The notes beneath the pieces are model-generated. The model worked only from the letters and a program-made list of their open reading frames with translations, made no database searches and was not told where the DNA came from. Of a DNA stretch of 64,000 nucleotides, positions 18,178-26,572 are shown piece by piece. Origin of the DNA: SXOA01 sp046153945 (GTDB lineage: Bacteria; Planctomycetota; Planctomycetia; Pirellulales; Pirellulaceae). The DNA is taken from contig JBJXFF010000090.1 in assembly GCA_046153945.1 (NCBI GenBank), positions 38,691-102,690 on the forward strand, read 5' to 3'. A program made the translations under genes and the position numbers. Position 1 is the first letter of the stretch. The number at the start of each line of letters is the position of its first letter.

Positions 18178-19536
18178 ATGAATCCGGCACAATCCCAGGA
18201 CCAGCCAGCCCTCCAGCGCGGCCTCGGCCCCTGGCAGGCCACCGCTCTCAACATCGCCAACATGGTCGGCATCGGGCCGTTCATAACTATCCCGGCGTTC
18301 ATCGCCACGATGCATGGGCCGCAGGCGATGATTGGTTGGGTCGCGGCAGCCGTGCTGGTGCTGTGCGACGGGCTGGTCTGGAGCGAACTCGGAGCGGCTC
18401 TCCCCGGCAGCGGCGGGACATATCACTTTTTGCGGGAGATATTTGGCCGCTACCGCTGGGGGCGGATCATGCCGTTCCTCTTCATCTGGCAGTTCCTGGT
18501 GAGCGGGGCGCTGGAGATGGCCTCGGGCTATGTCGGAGCTTTGCAGTGTTTGGAGTATGCCTTTCCCGGCATTGCGGAGTTCGCTAAAGACTACTCCGTT
18601 CTCGGCGGCACCAAGTGGATTGCCGCGGCCAGCGTGCTGCTCGTTACCGCTCTCCTCTGCCGGCGAATCACTAGCATCGGCTGGATGGGATTGGTCCTGT
18701 GCACGGGAACGATCATCACGGTGCTTCTGGTCATCCTGGCCGGATTGACGCACTTCAACCCCTCGCTGCTTAAGCCGCCGCCCGGTGCCTTTGTGCTCGA
18801 TCAGAAGTTCACCACGGGTCTGGGCGGAGCGATGCTGATCGCAATCTACGACTACCTGGGCTACTTCAACGTCTGCCATCTCGGCGACGAAGTCCGCCAG
18901 CCGGAGCGGACGATTCCTCGGGCGGTGATTACGTCGGTCATTGTCGTGGCCCTCATCTACCTGACCATGAATGTCTCCATTATCGCGGTCGTCCCGTGGC
19001 AGGAGGCGATGAAGTCCCAAAACATCGCGGCTTTGTTTGTGGAACGGCTCTATGGGCGGACGACCGCGGTGGTGTTCACGGGCTTCATCCTCTGGACCTC
19101 AATTGCCTGCATGTTCGCGGCCACGCTCGGCTACTCGCGCATTCCCTATGCGGCCGCCCGGCGCGGCGACTTCTTTCCAGTCTTTGCCTATCTCCATCCG
19201 ACTGGACATTACCCGCTCGTCTCGCTCTTGGTCTTCGGAGTCCTGACCGCGGCATTCTGTTTCCTCGACCTCGGAACTATCATCTCGGCGGCAGTCTGCG
19301 TCCGCATCGGCGTGCAGTTCATCGGGCAGATTCTCGCCCTGCAACTGCTGCGGACCACCCGCCCCGACGTCAAACTGCCCTTCCGCATGTGGCTCTACCC
19401 TCTCCCCAGTTTCATTGCCCTCGCCGGCTGGCTGTATGTACTGGCCACTGCCGACCGGCAAGTGCTTCTCATCAGCCTATCGGTGGTGGTCTCGGGAATT
19501 TGGATTTTCGTCATTTGGACCGTCTTCGCTCCGTAA
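18178..19536 (+). CDS. APC-family amino acid permease
   Basis: A 452-residue permease of the amino acid-polyamine-organocation superfamily with twelve predicted membrane segments. The first segment carries the unwound-helix motif 'NMVGIGPFIT', equivalent to the G-x-G substrate-backbone binding site. The conserved loop 'GDEVRQPERTIPRAV' after segment six is also present. It probably imports or exchanges amino acids at the inner membrane; specificity cannot be read. It begins 50 bases after the LRR gene on the same strand. Confidence 0.9.
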   Translation: MNPAQSQDQPALQRGLGPWQATALNIANMVGIGPFITIPAFIATMHGPQAMIGWVAAAVLVLCDGLVWSELGAALPGSGGTYHFLREIFGRYRWGRIMPFLFIWQFLVSGALEMASGYVGALQCLEYAFPGIAEFAKDYSVLGGTKWIAAASVLLVTALLCRRITSIGWMGLVLCTGTIITVLLVILAGLTHFNPSLLKPPPGAFVLDQKFTTGLGGAMLIAIYDYLGYFNVCHLGDEVRQPERTIPRAVITSVIVVALIYLTMNVSIIAVVPWQEAMKSQNIAALFVERLYGRTTAVVFTGFILWTSIACMFAATLGYSRIPYAAARRGDFFPVFAYLHPTGHYPLVSLLVFGVLTAAFCFLDLGTIISAAVCVRIGVQFIGQILALQLLRTTRPDVKLPFRMWLYPLPSFIALAGWLYVLATADRQVLLISLSVVVSGIWIFVIWTVFAP

Positions 19537-19570
19537 CGCGGATTCGAAACAGCGACAGCAGAATGATGAA

Positions 19571-19669
19571 GGCAAAATTATGGATGGCAAAATCATAAGA
19601 AGGAGAAGAGGAGAGGCTCATTCCTAATCTGTCTTCTGCCTTTATGTTTTTGCCATCCATTATTTTGCC
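19571..19669. repeat. Inverted repeat with 22-nt AT-rich arms
   Basis: Arms 19571-19592 (GGCAAAATTATGGATGGCAAAA) and 19648-19669 are reverse complements with one mismatch, separated by 55 bases. It lies between the permease and the amidohydrolase genes and could form a long hairpin in either transcript. Confidence 0.75.
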
Positions 19670-19745
19670 ATCTTGCCGCTCTGCGCCTCCGCGCAGCTCC
19701 GCGTCCGCTGTGGTAATCTTTCAGTTCCAACCACTGGAGCCAACT

Positions 19746-21575
19746 ATGAATCGCCAAGCTTGTTTCGTCGGACTGTTTGCCTTGCTTCCCTGGACCGTGC
19801 TGGCCCAGGACCAACCGGATATCCGCGCCCTCAAGCTTAAGGACTGGTCTCCAAAGTCAATGCTCCAAGTGAAGGAGACCAAGCTCGACAAGCCGAAGTT
19901 CCCCGCCATCGACGTCCACAACCACCTCGGCGGCGGCAAAGGCTTTCTCACGCCGGATCGCGTAGCGGCTTATCTGGAAGAGATGAATCAGGCCGGTGTC
20001 CGGACTGTCGTCAATCTCGACGGCGGTTGGGGGGATCGGCTGAAGGAAACACTTGCAGCCCTCGACGAAGCTCACCCCGACCGCTTTCGCACGTTCGCCC
20101 TCATCGACTTTAGCGGCATCGACGATGAGAAGTGGACCGAGCGGGAAACGGCTCGGCTGGAGGAGAGCTTCAAAGCGGGGGCCAAAGGGCTGAAGTTCCA
20201 CAAATCGCTCGGCCTTAGCTACCGCTATAAGAACGGCAAGATTATGCCTGTGGACGACCCGAAGCTCGCACCGATCTTTGAACTCTGCGGCAAGCACAAC
20301 CGCCCCGTGATGATCCACACCGCCGACCCGGCCGCGTTCTTCACGCCCCTCGACAAGAACAATGAACGCTGGCACGAGCTGAACGAGCACCCGGGTTGGC
20401 TCTTTTACGGCGAACAATTCGCCAAGCGTGAGGACCTGTTGGCCCAGTTTGTCCATGTTATTGAACAGCACCCCAAGACCACCTTCATCGGAGCCCACTT
20501 TGGCAACAACGTGGAAGACCTCGCCACTGTCGGCAAATGGCTCGACACCTACCCCAACTTCCACGTCGACCTCGACGCCCGCATCTCCGAGCTCGGCCGC
20601 CAGCCGTACACCGCCCGCAAGTTCTTCCTGAAGTACCAAGACCGGATCATGTTCGGCACCGACACCACGCCGCGGCGGGAAGCGTTCCGCATCTACTACC
20701 GCTTCCTGGAAACGGACGACGAATACTTCGACTGTGCCGCCAGCCACCACCTGCAAGGGTTCTGGATGATTTATGGCATCTACTTGCCGGACGATGTGTT
20801 GGAGAAGGTGTATCTCAAGAATGCGGAGCGGATTTTGTACGGCGGCGAGAAACCACCGGTCTCAAGTCCCAAATCTCAAATCTCAAATCCCCCGGCCAAG
20901 TCCGAATCCAAGCCTGAGCCCAAATCCGGAGCAAAGGTCTATCGCGTCCGTCGCACCGACGATTTCGAAGTGACCGGCAAAGGAGACGCGTCGATTTGGA
21001 AGGACGCTCCCTGGGAAGAAATCGTCAAGTGCCGCGAAGGAGGCCATCCTTACAACGCTCGCTTCAAGGTTGCGTATTCGGCGAAGGGGCTGTACGTGCT
21101 CATGGACGGCAAGGGCTCGCAACTGACGGCCACCATGACCAAGGACAATCTCGACCTCTGGAACGAAGACGTCTTCGAGGTCTTTCTCTGGCCGGACGAG
21201 AGCCAGCCGGTCTATTTCGAGTACGAGATCTCACCTCTGGGTTACGAACTCCCCATCCTGGTCCCCAACTTCGACAAGCAAAAGGGCTGGCTGCCGTGGC
21301 ATTATGAGGGGGAGCGCAAGATCAAGAAGGCTGTTTCCATCAGCGGCGGCGAACAGAAGTCCAAAGCCGCTATTGCCGGCTGGACGGCGGAGTTCTTCAT
21401 TCCGTATGAGCTGCTCCAGCCGCTTTTAAATGTGCCGCCGAAGGCGGGCACTTCATGGCGGGCTAATTTCTACCGGATGGACTACGACGACGGCCACTCC
21501 ACCGGCTGGAACTGGGCACCGATTGGCCGGAGCTTTCATGAGTATCAGAAATTCGGGACGCTGGTGTTTGAGTAG
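19746..21575 (+). CDS. Secreted amidohydrolase fused to a CBM9-like domain
   Basis: A 609-residue two-domain protein. Residues 1-20 are a signal peptide (start ATG at 19746). Residues 50-385 form an amidohydrolase-2 (TIM-barrel) domain with the metal motif H58-x-H60 (IDVHNH), a Lys in 'GAKGLKFHKSLG', the His in 'VMIHTADP', 'FIGAHFGNNVED', and the Asp in 'MFGTDTTP'. A Ser/Pro/Lys linker (about 390-415) leads to a C-terminal beta-sandwich with 'LYVLMDGKGS' and 'LWNEDVFEVFLWPDE', typical of CBM9-like/DOMON-type carbohydrate-binding modules. The fusion suggests hydrolysis or decarboxylation of a carbohydrate-linked substrate outside the cytoplasm. Its stop is six bases from the queC start. Confidence 0.88.
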   Translation: MNRQACFVGLFALLPWTVLAQDQPDIRALKLKDWSPKSMLQVKETKLDKPKFPAIDVHNHLGGGKGFLTPDRVAAYLEEMNQAGVRTVVNLDGGWGDRLKETLAALDEAHPDRFRTFALIDFSGIDDEKWTERETARLEESFKAGAKGLKFHKSLGLSYRYKNGKIMPVDDPKLAPIFELCGKHNRPVMIHTADPAAFFTPLDKNNERWHELNEHPGWLFYGEQFAKREDLLAQFVHVIEQHPKTTFIGAHFGNNVEDLATVGKWLDTYPNFHVDLDARISELGRQPYTARKFFLKYQDRIMFGTDTTPRREAFRIYYRFLETDDEYFDCAASHHLQGFWMIYGIYLPDDVLEKVYLKNAERILYGGEKPPVSSPKSQISNPPAKSESKPEPKSGAKVYRVRRTDDFEVTGKGDASIWKDAPWEEIVKCREGGHPYNARFKVAYSAKGLYVLMDGKGSQLTATMTKDNLDLWNEDVFEVFLWPDESQPVYFEYEISPLGYELPILVPNFDKQKGWLPWHYEGERKIKKAVSISGGEQKSKAAIAGWTAEFFIPYELLQPLLNVPPKAGTSWRANFYRMDYDDGHSTGWNWAPIGRSFHEYQKFGTLVFE

Positions 21576-21581
21576 GCGGAC

Positions 21582-22277
21582 ATGACGAAGGATCAACCAA
21601 CAACCATTGGCGTCCTCGCCAGCGGCGGCCTCGATAGCTCCATCCTGCTCGCGCATCTGCTCGGCCAAGGGCATCGCGTGCAGCCGTTCTATATCCGCAA
21701 GGGGTTGTACTGGCAGGAGCCAGAGTTGGCCGGCTTGCGACGATATTTGCAGGCCATTGCCACGCCGAACCTCATGAACCTCGTGTTGTTCGACCTGCCA
21801 CTGGCGGACCTTTATTCCGGCCACTGGAGTCTGACGGGGGAGGACACGCCGGCTCATGACTCTCCGGACGAAGCGGTCTATCTCCCCGGCCGTAACGCGC
21901 TGCTTTTAGTGAAGCCGGCCATTTGGTGCCAATTGCACGGCATCGAGAAGCTCGCCCTGGCTCCCCTGGGGACCAGCCCTTTCGAGGATGCCTCGGCTCA
22001 GTTCCTGGCCGACTTTGCTGCGGCCCTTAACCGCGGGGCCAAGCACCGCGTACAATTCGAGAGCCCCTTCGGAAAGATGAACAAGCAGCAGGTGATGGAC
22101 CTCGGCCGCAACCTTCCGTTGGAACTCACCTTCTCCTGTATCGCCCCGGTCGGCGGCCTTCACTGCGGCCGCTGCAACAAGTGCGCGGAGCGGCAGAACG
22201 CGTTTCGAGTTGCAGGAGTTCATGATCGAACGCCGTACGCCTCAACTTTTCCCCAGCCCCCAACCCCCGGCCCCTAG
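21582..22277 (+). CDS. queC: 7-cyano-7-deazaguanine synthase-like protein (QueC)
   Basis: A 231-residue member of the PP-loop ATP pyrophosphatase family. The ATP loop S-G-G-L-D-S-S is at residues 14-20. The C-terminal zinc site has Cys186, Cys195, Cys198 and Cys201 (C-I-A-P...H-C-G-R-C-N-K-C). QueC converts 7-carboxy-7-deazaguanine to preQ0 in queuosine biosynthesis. The Pro-rich tail after residue 215 is not part of the fold. queD follows 12 bases later, which supports the pathway assignment. queE and queF are not present. It is slightly divergent from proteobacterial QueC, so a related ligase activity cannot be excluded. Confidence 0.85.
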   Translation: MTKDQPTTIGVLASGGLDSSILLAHLLGQGHRVQPFYIRKGLYWQEPELAGLRRYLQAIATPNLMNLVLFDLPLADLYSGHWSLTGEDTPAHDSPDEAVYLPGRNALLLVKPAIWCQLHGIEKLALAPLGTSPFEDASAQFLADFAAALNRGAKHRVQFESPFGKMNKQQVMDLGRNLPLELTFSCIAPVGGLHCGRCNKCAERQNAFRVAGVHDRTPYASTFPQPPTPGP

Positions 22278-22289
22278 CCCCGCCCCCCC

Positions 22290-22700
22290 ATGTTCCGCGT
22301 CACCCGAGAAATCGACTTCTGCTACGGCCATCGCCTGCTCAACTACGACGGCAAGTGCCGCTATCTGCATGGGCACAACGGCCACGCCATCATCACCATC
22401 GAGTCCGACAAGCTCGACCACCGCGGCATGGTGCTCGACTTCTCCGACATCAAGCGGGTCGTCGCTTCTTGGATCGATGCCAACCTCGACCACCGCATGC
22501 TCCTCTGCCGCGAGGACCCGATGGTCCCCATCCTGCAGGCCCACGGCGAACCGGTCTTTCTCATGGACACCAACCCCACCGCCGAAAACATCGCCAAGCT
22601 CATCTTCGAATTCACCGCCAGCCGCGGCTTTCCCATCGTGGAAGCCCAACTCTGGGAAACGCCGCACTGCGTGGCGACGTATCGAGAGAGCGGAACTTGA
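22290..22700 (+). CDS. queD: 6-carboxytetrahydropterin synthase (QueD)
   Basis: A 136-residue member of the PTPS/QueD family. It contains the zinc ligands His14, His27 and His29 (GHRLL and H-G-H), the catalytic Cys23 ahead of them, the 'MVLDFSDIK' strand, the His in 'NLDHRML', and 'NPTAENIAKLI' typical of the family. It makes 6-carboxy-5,6,7,8-tetrahydropterin from dihydroneopterin triphosphate, the step before QueE in queuosine synthesis. It lies 12 bases downstream of queC and forms a two-gene operon with it. Confidence 0.93.
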   Translation: MFRVTREIDFCYGHRLLNYDGKCRYLHGHNGHAIITIESDKLDHRGMVLDFSDIKRVVASWIDANLDHRMLLCREDPMVPILQAHGEPVFLMDTNPTAENIAKLIFEFTASRGFPIVEAQLWETPHCVATYRESGT

Positions 22701-22756
22701 CGCATTGGATTCCAAAGTCTAGCATTGAATAAGACGCTAATTCAATGCGAGGATAT

Positions 22757-23047
22757 ATGGACATCACACGAGATATTGATTCGCTCACCAACTTCAAGCG
22801 CAATACGCCCAAAGCGATGGAGCAGCTCAAGGCTTCGGGGGCTCCGCTGGTGCTGACGATCAATGGTCGGGCGGAACTCATCGTCCAGGACGCGGCGGCT
22901 TATCAGGCCATGCTGGACGCTAAGGATCAAGCAGAGGCAGTTGCCGGAATTCGCCGAGGCCTAGAGTCAATGGAACGAGGTGAATCGATTCCGGTTCGGC
23001 AGGGGATTGATTCGATTCGCCAAAGGCACAAGCGGACTCGCAAATAG
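22757..23047 (+). CDS. Phd/YefM-family antitoxin
   Basis: A 96-residue protein starting at the ATG at 22757, which has GAGGA three bases upstream; an ATG four codons earlier is also open. The N-terminus 'MDITRDIDSLTNFKRNT', then a helix and 'PLVLTINGRAELIVQDAAAY', is the Phd/YefM DNA-binding fold. The charged C-terminal tail would wrap the toxin. The TAG stop is directly followed by the ATG of the toxin gene. Such antitoxins repress their own promoter with the toxin as co-repressor. Confidence 0.88.
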   Translation: MDITRDIDSLTNFKRNTPKAMEQLKASGAPLVLTINGRAELIVQDAAAYQAMLDAKDQAEAVAGIRRGLESMERGESIPVRQGIDSIRQRHKRTRK

Positions 23048-23407
23048 ATGAATTACCGCGTCTTCATCGAACCGCCGGCGCTCGCCGACGTCGATGCCAT
23101 TTACCTTTGGCTGCGAAAGACATCTCTTCGCGCGGCAGATGCGTGGCTCGACGGAATGGGGGACGCTATGGATGCGATTGCGAAGATACCGTCGTCCTAT
23201 GCCATCGCGCCGGAGGCCGCGGTACTTGGCTTGGACATCCGCGAAATGCACTATGGGAAGCGCCCTCATGTCTATCGGGCATTCTTTGTGGTCCGCAAGC
23301 ACAAGATCCATATCCTGCACATTCGCCACGCGGCCCAACAGCCGCTCACTGCCGGGAAGTTGCAGGAGATACATTCCATGCCGCTTTCGAAGCGGCAAAA
23401 GCGTTGA
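23048..23407 (+). CDS. RelE/ParE-family toxin
   Basis: A 119-residue RelE/ParE superfamily protein: N-terminal 'YRVFIEPPALADVDAIYLW', two helices, 'REMHYGKRPHVYRAFFVV' with basic residues, and the final strand 'KIHILHIRHAAQ'. The last motif (I-L-x-I-R-H-A) is typical of plasmid-stabilisation ParE-type proteins. Toxin action could be mRNA cleavage on the ribosome or gyrase inhibition; the sequence does not decide. It abuts the antitoxin gene with no gap. Confidence 0.88.
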   Translation: MNYRVFIEPPALADVDAIYLWLRKTSLRAADAWLDGMGDAMDAIAKIPSSYAIAPEAAVLGLDIREMHYGKRPHVYRAFFVVRKHKIHILHIRHAAQQPLTAGKLQEIHSMPLSKRQKR

Positions 23408-23418
23408 AACTATCATTC

Positions 23419-24345
23419 CTACACACTTTTTGCCTGGCCCGAGTTCCCTCCGATCACCAGCCGGTAACCGCACCGGCGCATTGCCACCAGCGGCAGACCG
23501 AGCGTGACGAGAAAGCCGAGAATCGGACAACCGCACAACCCTAAGAAGCCCCAGATATCAGGGTCGGACAGCTTCCCTCCAAAACTCAAAGCGATTTGGA
23601 TGATCCACCAAATCACGACGCCATAGAGGCAGGCCGCGACTCCTGCCAAGATCCCCAATCCGAGGAGCGGATACTGCGACAAAAAGAGACTGGCGGGGAG
23701 CAGTGTCGTTGCGGCCAGAATGAGGGCCGACAAGCACCAAGCTCCAAGGATCAAGCAGAAGTCACGCGGCTGCTCTTCGGAAAGCCGGCAGGCTTGTAAT
23801 CCGATGCCCAGGAGGACCGCAATCAGGGTAGTCAGTAGGATCAGGCTGCCGATGGAGTATTGCCGGGAGTCGCGTGGCACCGCAACACGCTGATGTTGAA
23901 TGTGCCAGCCAAAGAACAGTCGCAGCAGCCAGAGCGGTGACGCAGCCGTGACGATGAGAATGGGGATGGAGAGGATTACCGCTAAATGTTGTTCCATGCC
24001 ATCAAAGCTAATGAACTCGATCTTGAAAGATTCCCGAACCAGGTAGCCGGTGAGGTACGATCCAGCGAAAACCACGTAGGCCACCCCCGCGCCCACGACG
24101 CGCACCAGCGCACTCGGCCGTCCCAGTCCCAGCCAGATCGCAGTCAGCCCCACCTGGCCAAACAACACCCCGCCCCATACCGCGAGATAGATCCTGAGAA
24201 CGGTGGCTTGGTCGGATTGTTCTTCTGTCAGTGGATAATGAGCCAGGTTCCCCGCGATTACAAAAATCCCCGCTGCCACGGCTCCAATGAGCAGCCACTT
24301 GCGGTCCTCTTGGAACGGAGCGGGTGTTTGTGGAAGGGGTCGCAT
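23419..24345 (-). CDS. Polytopic membrane protein with planctomycete 'SIGSLILLTTL' segment
   Basis: A 308-residue integral membrane protein with about eight membrane segments. Around residue 165 it has the planctomycete-type 'RQYSIGSLILLTTLIAVLLG' segment, seen at the front of many small proteins of this phylum but here internal. ATG at 24345 is preferred over a TTG six codons earlier. No transport or enzymatic motif is recognised. It is convergent with the toxin gene, with 11 bases between the stops, and lies downstream of pyruvate kinase on the same strand. Confidence 0.75.
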   Translation of the reverse strand: MRPLPQTPAPFQEDRKWLLIGAVAAGIFVIAGNLAHYPLTEEQSDQATVLRIYLAVWGGVLFGQVGLTAIWLGLGRPSALVRVVGAGVAYVVFAGSYLTGYLVRESFKIEFISFDGMEQHLAVILSIPILIVTAASPLWLLRLFFGWHIQHQRVAVPRDSRQYSIGSLILLTTLIAVLLGIGLQACRLSEEQPRDFCLILGAWCLSALILAATTLLPASLFLSQYPLLGLGILAGVAACLYGVVIWWIIQIALSFGGKLSDPDIWGFLGLCGCPILGFLVTLGLPLVAMRRCGYRLVIGGNSGQAKSV

Positions 24346-24397
24346 GGTACGGTTGTGGCGCAAGCCGATTCTGGGCAGGCTGGAAGCCTACCCCACC

Positions 24398-25819
24398 TCA
24401 CTCCACCTCATGTATCACCAAAATATTCTGCGCCATCGGATAAAAATTCGTCCCGGTGACGAAGACGATGCGGTCTCCTTTGGTAATCAGACCCTGCTCG
24501 CGGCCCCATTGGTCCATGAAGGCGCGAAGCTGCGGGCCGTCTTGGACTGGGGCGCCGGCCAGCGGGGTGACGCCCCAGAACAGCGTCAACTTCCGCAAGA
24601 CCGCGGGCGTATCGCTGCAACCGATGACCGGTATGTCCCCCCGCTGCTTGGAAAGCAGCCGGCAGGTGCCGCCGCCGCGGGTGGCCACGACGAGGATTTT
24701 CGCCGATAGCTCCTGGGCAATGCGGCTAGCGCCGATGACGGCGGCGTAGGTGATGGGATGAACGTCGCTGGCGGCGCTGGCGACGTCTGCATGGGGCATC
24801 GAGCTGACGAGCGGTTCGGTGGCGATCATGATGCGGCTCATCATTTCCACGGTTTCGACCGGAAACTCACCGATGGCGGTCTCGCCGGAAAGCATGCAAG
24901 CGTCGGCACCATCCAGAATGGCGTTGGCCACGTCGGTCGCTTCCGCCCGGGTCGGTCGCCGGCTTTTATGCATGCTCTCCAGCATCTGCGTGGCAACGAT
25001 GACGGGCTTCCCTTGCAGTTGGCACTCGCGCACGATCCGCTTTTGCACGACAGCGATTTCCGCCACGTCGATTTCAACTCCCAAGTCCCCGCGGGCCACC
25101 ATCACGCCATCGGCGGCCGTGACAATCTCTTTTAGTTGGTCGAGGGCTTCCCGCTTCTCAATCTTCGCAATCACCATCGCCTTCGAATGCTGGGCGTGCA
25201 GCAACTCCTTGAGGAGCAGTACGTTGACGTGCGAGCGGACGAAGCTGAGGCTGACGAAGTCGATCTCGTTGCGAGCCGCCCACATCGCGTTCGCCATGTC
25301 CGCCTCGGTCAATGAAGCGACCGAGAGCTTCACCCCCGGCAAGTTGATCCCCTGCCGGCTGCGGATGATGCCGCCGCCGATGACCTGGCAACGAACCTCG
25401 TCAGGCGTCTTGCTGCTGACGACCATGCTCACCGTCCCATCCGCCAGCATCACGCTGTCCCCCACCGAGAGCTCCGTGAGCAGCGGCGCATAAGTGCTAG
25501 TCAGCTCATCGCCCGCCTCCGGCTTCTCCTTTTTCACAAAGCGATAGATCTGTCCCGGCTGGCAGTTCGTCGGATCGGCAAACAGCTCGCCGAGCCGAAT
25601 TTTTGGCCCCGCCAGGTCAACGAGGACGCCGACCGGAATTGCCACCTGGGTCGATGCCAGCCGAATGTCTCGCAGCACTTCGTTCCGCTGCTCTTCATTG
25701 CCGTGAGCCGTGTTGATGCGGAAAACGGAGACGCCGGCCTGGATCAATTTGCCGAGCATATCCACGCTGCGGCAGGCAGGACCGACGGTAGCGACGATTT
25801 TGGTGCGGGCTCGAGTCAT
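24398..25819 (-). CDS. pyk: Pyruvate kinase
   Basis: A 473-residue pyruvate kinase that makes ATP and pyruvate from phosphoenolpyruvate. Landmarks: N-terminal 'TKIVATVGPACRS', 'VFRINTAHG' (the R-x-N-x-S-H-G site, with Thr-Ala in place of Phe-Ser), the catalytic Lys in 'AKIEKREALDQL', 'MVARGDLGVEI' and 'RAEATDVANAILDGADACMLSGE', and a C-terminal domain starting near 355. The ATG at 25819 gives the normal family length; the open frame continues 218 codons further, but that part is antisense to the DUF6174-like gene. The N-x-S-H-G change affects a residue near the K+ site and is worth noting. Allosteric effectors cannot be predicted. Confidence 0.94.
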   Translation of the reverse strand: MTRARTKIVATVGPACRSVDMLGKLIQAGVSVFRINTAHGNEEQRNEVLRDIRLASTQVAIPVGVLVDLAGPKIRLGELFADPTNCQPGQIYRFVKKEKPEAGDELTSTYAPLLTELSVGDSVMLADGTVSMVVSSKTPDEVRCQVIGGGIIRSRQGINLPGVKLSVASLTEADMANAMWAARNEIDFVSLSFVRSHVNVLLLKELLHAQHSKAMVIAKIEKREALDQLKEIVTAADGVMVARGDLGVEIDVAEIAVVQKRIVRECQLQGKPVIVATQMLESMHKSRRPTRAEATDVANAILDGADACMLSGETAIGEFPVETVEMMSRIMIATEPLVSSMPHADVASAASDVHPITYAAVIGASRIAQELSAKILVVATRGGGTCRLLSKQRGDIPVIGCSDTPAVLRKLTLFWGVTPLAGAPVQDGPQLRAFMDQWGREQGLITKGDRIVFVTGTNFYPMAQNILVIHEVE

Positions 25820-25987
25820 GGATTCATGGGGGGCTGGGGATTGGGGACTGGGGGCTGGGGAGAGGAACGCATCTACTATACTGCCGAGACGCAATGTTGG
25901 CGGCGCAGGTTGCCACGTCGTCGTTTGCGAACCGAACTCGCACCATACTAACGGATACAAATCCACCTTTATCGACGGCCAAGGGCG

Positions 25988-26554
25988 ATGAGCGCAGCTA
26001 CTTCCCCCAATGCCAACTCTCGAGCCCCTCTCTTCCGCCGCGTCCTCGTCGGACTGGCGGCCGGCTTGGTGCTTGGTTTGGTCGTAATGCTCGCTCTGGC
26101 CATCTGGAACCGCGACCCGAGTTCCGCCCGTTTGACGCCGGAACTCTTTCACGCGGCGAAAGCGAAATGGAAACAGGCCCAACCTCAAGACTACAACATC
26201 GAAATTCAAGTCCGCGGCAATCAGCCGGCGACGTACTACGTGGAAGTTCGCGGCGGCGAGGCCCAGCTTGCCCTCCGCAACGGCAACCCGCTGACGCAGC
26301 GGCGGACTTTCAGCACCTGGAGCGTTCCCGGCATGTTCGCCACCATGAGCCGCGATGTGGATGCCCTGGAGCGCCGCGCCGCCGGCCAGGCGAACCAGAG
26401 CACGCCGGATCTCAACCTGCGGGCGACCTTCGACCCCCGCTACGGCTATCCGGCCCGCTATCGGCGCATCCAATACCGGTCGAGCAGCGAAGTGGAGTGG
26501 GAAGTGACTCGATTCAAGCCCCTCCCTGGCGAGCGAGGGACGTTAGCCCCCTGA
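25988..26554 (+). CDS. DUF6174-like membrane-anchored protein
   Basis: A 188-residue protein with one N-terminal membrane anchor (residues 18-41) and a soluble extracytoplasmic domain. The domain runs from 'KAKWKQAQPQDYNIEIQV' to a C-terminal 'FDPRYGYPARYRRIQY', which is the pattern I associate with DUF6174 (tandem beta strands ending in D-P-x-Y-G-Y-P). Function is unknown. The last eight residues and the TGA stop are supplied by a copy of the 33-bp dispersed repeat (26527-26559). It is divergent from pyk across a 168-base shared upstream region. Confidence 0.75.
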   Translation: MSAATSPNANSRAPLFRRVLVGLAAGLVLGLVVMLALAIWNRDPSSARLTPELFHAAKAKWKQAQPQDYNIEIQVRGNQPATYYVEVRGGEAQLALRNGNPLTQRRTFSTWSVPGMFATMSRDVDALERRAAGQANQSTPDLNLRATFDPRYGYPARYRRIQYRSSSEVEWEVTRFKPLPGERGTLAP

Positions 26555-26559
26555 TACTT
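26527..26559 (+). repeat. 33-bp dispersed repeat, copy 2, overlapping a coding 3' end
   Basis: Thirty of 33 bases match the copy at 549-581. It begins inside the DUF6174-like gene and supplies its stop codon. The terminal CTGATACTT word is repeated once more at 26563-26571. Confidence 0.8.
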
Positions 26560-26572
26560 AGGCTGATACTTC

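Noticed and set aside
25820..26473. N-terminal extension of pyruvate kinase by 218 codons
   Set aside because: It is antisense to the DUF6174-like gene and precedes the normal pyruvate kinase N-terminus.
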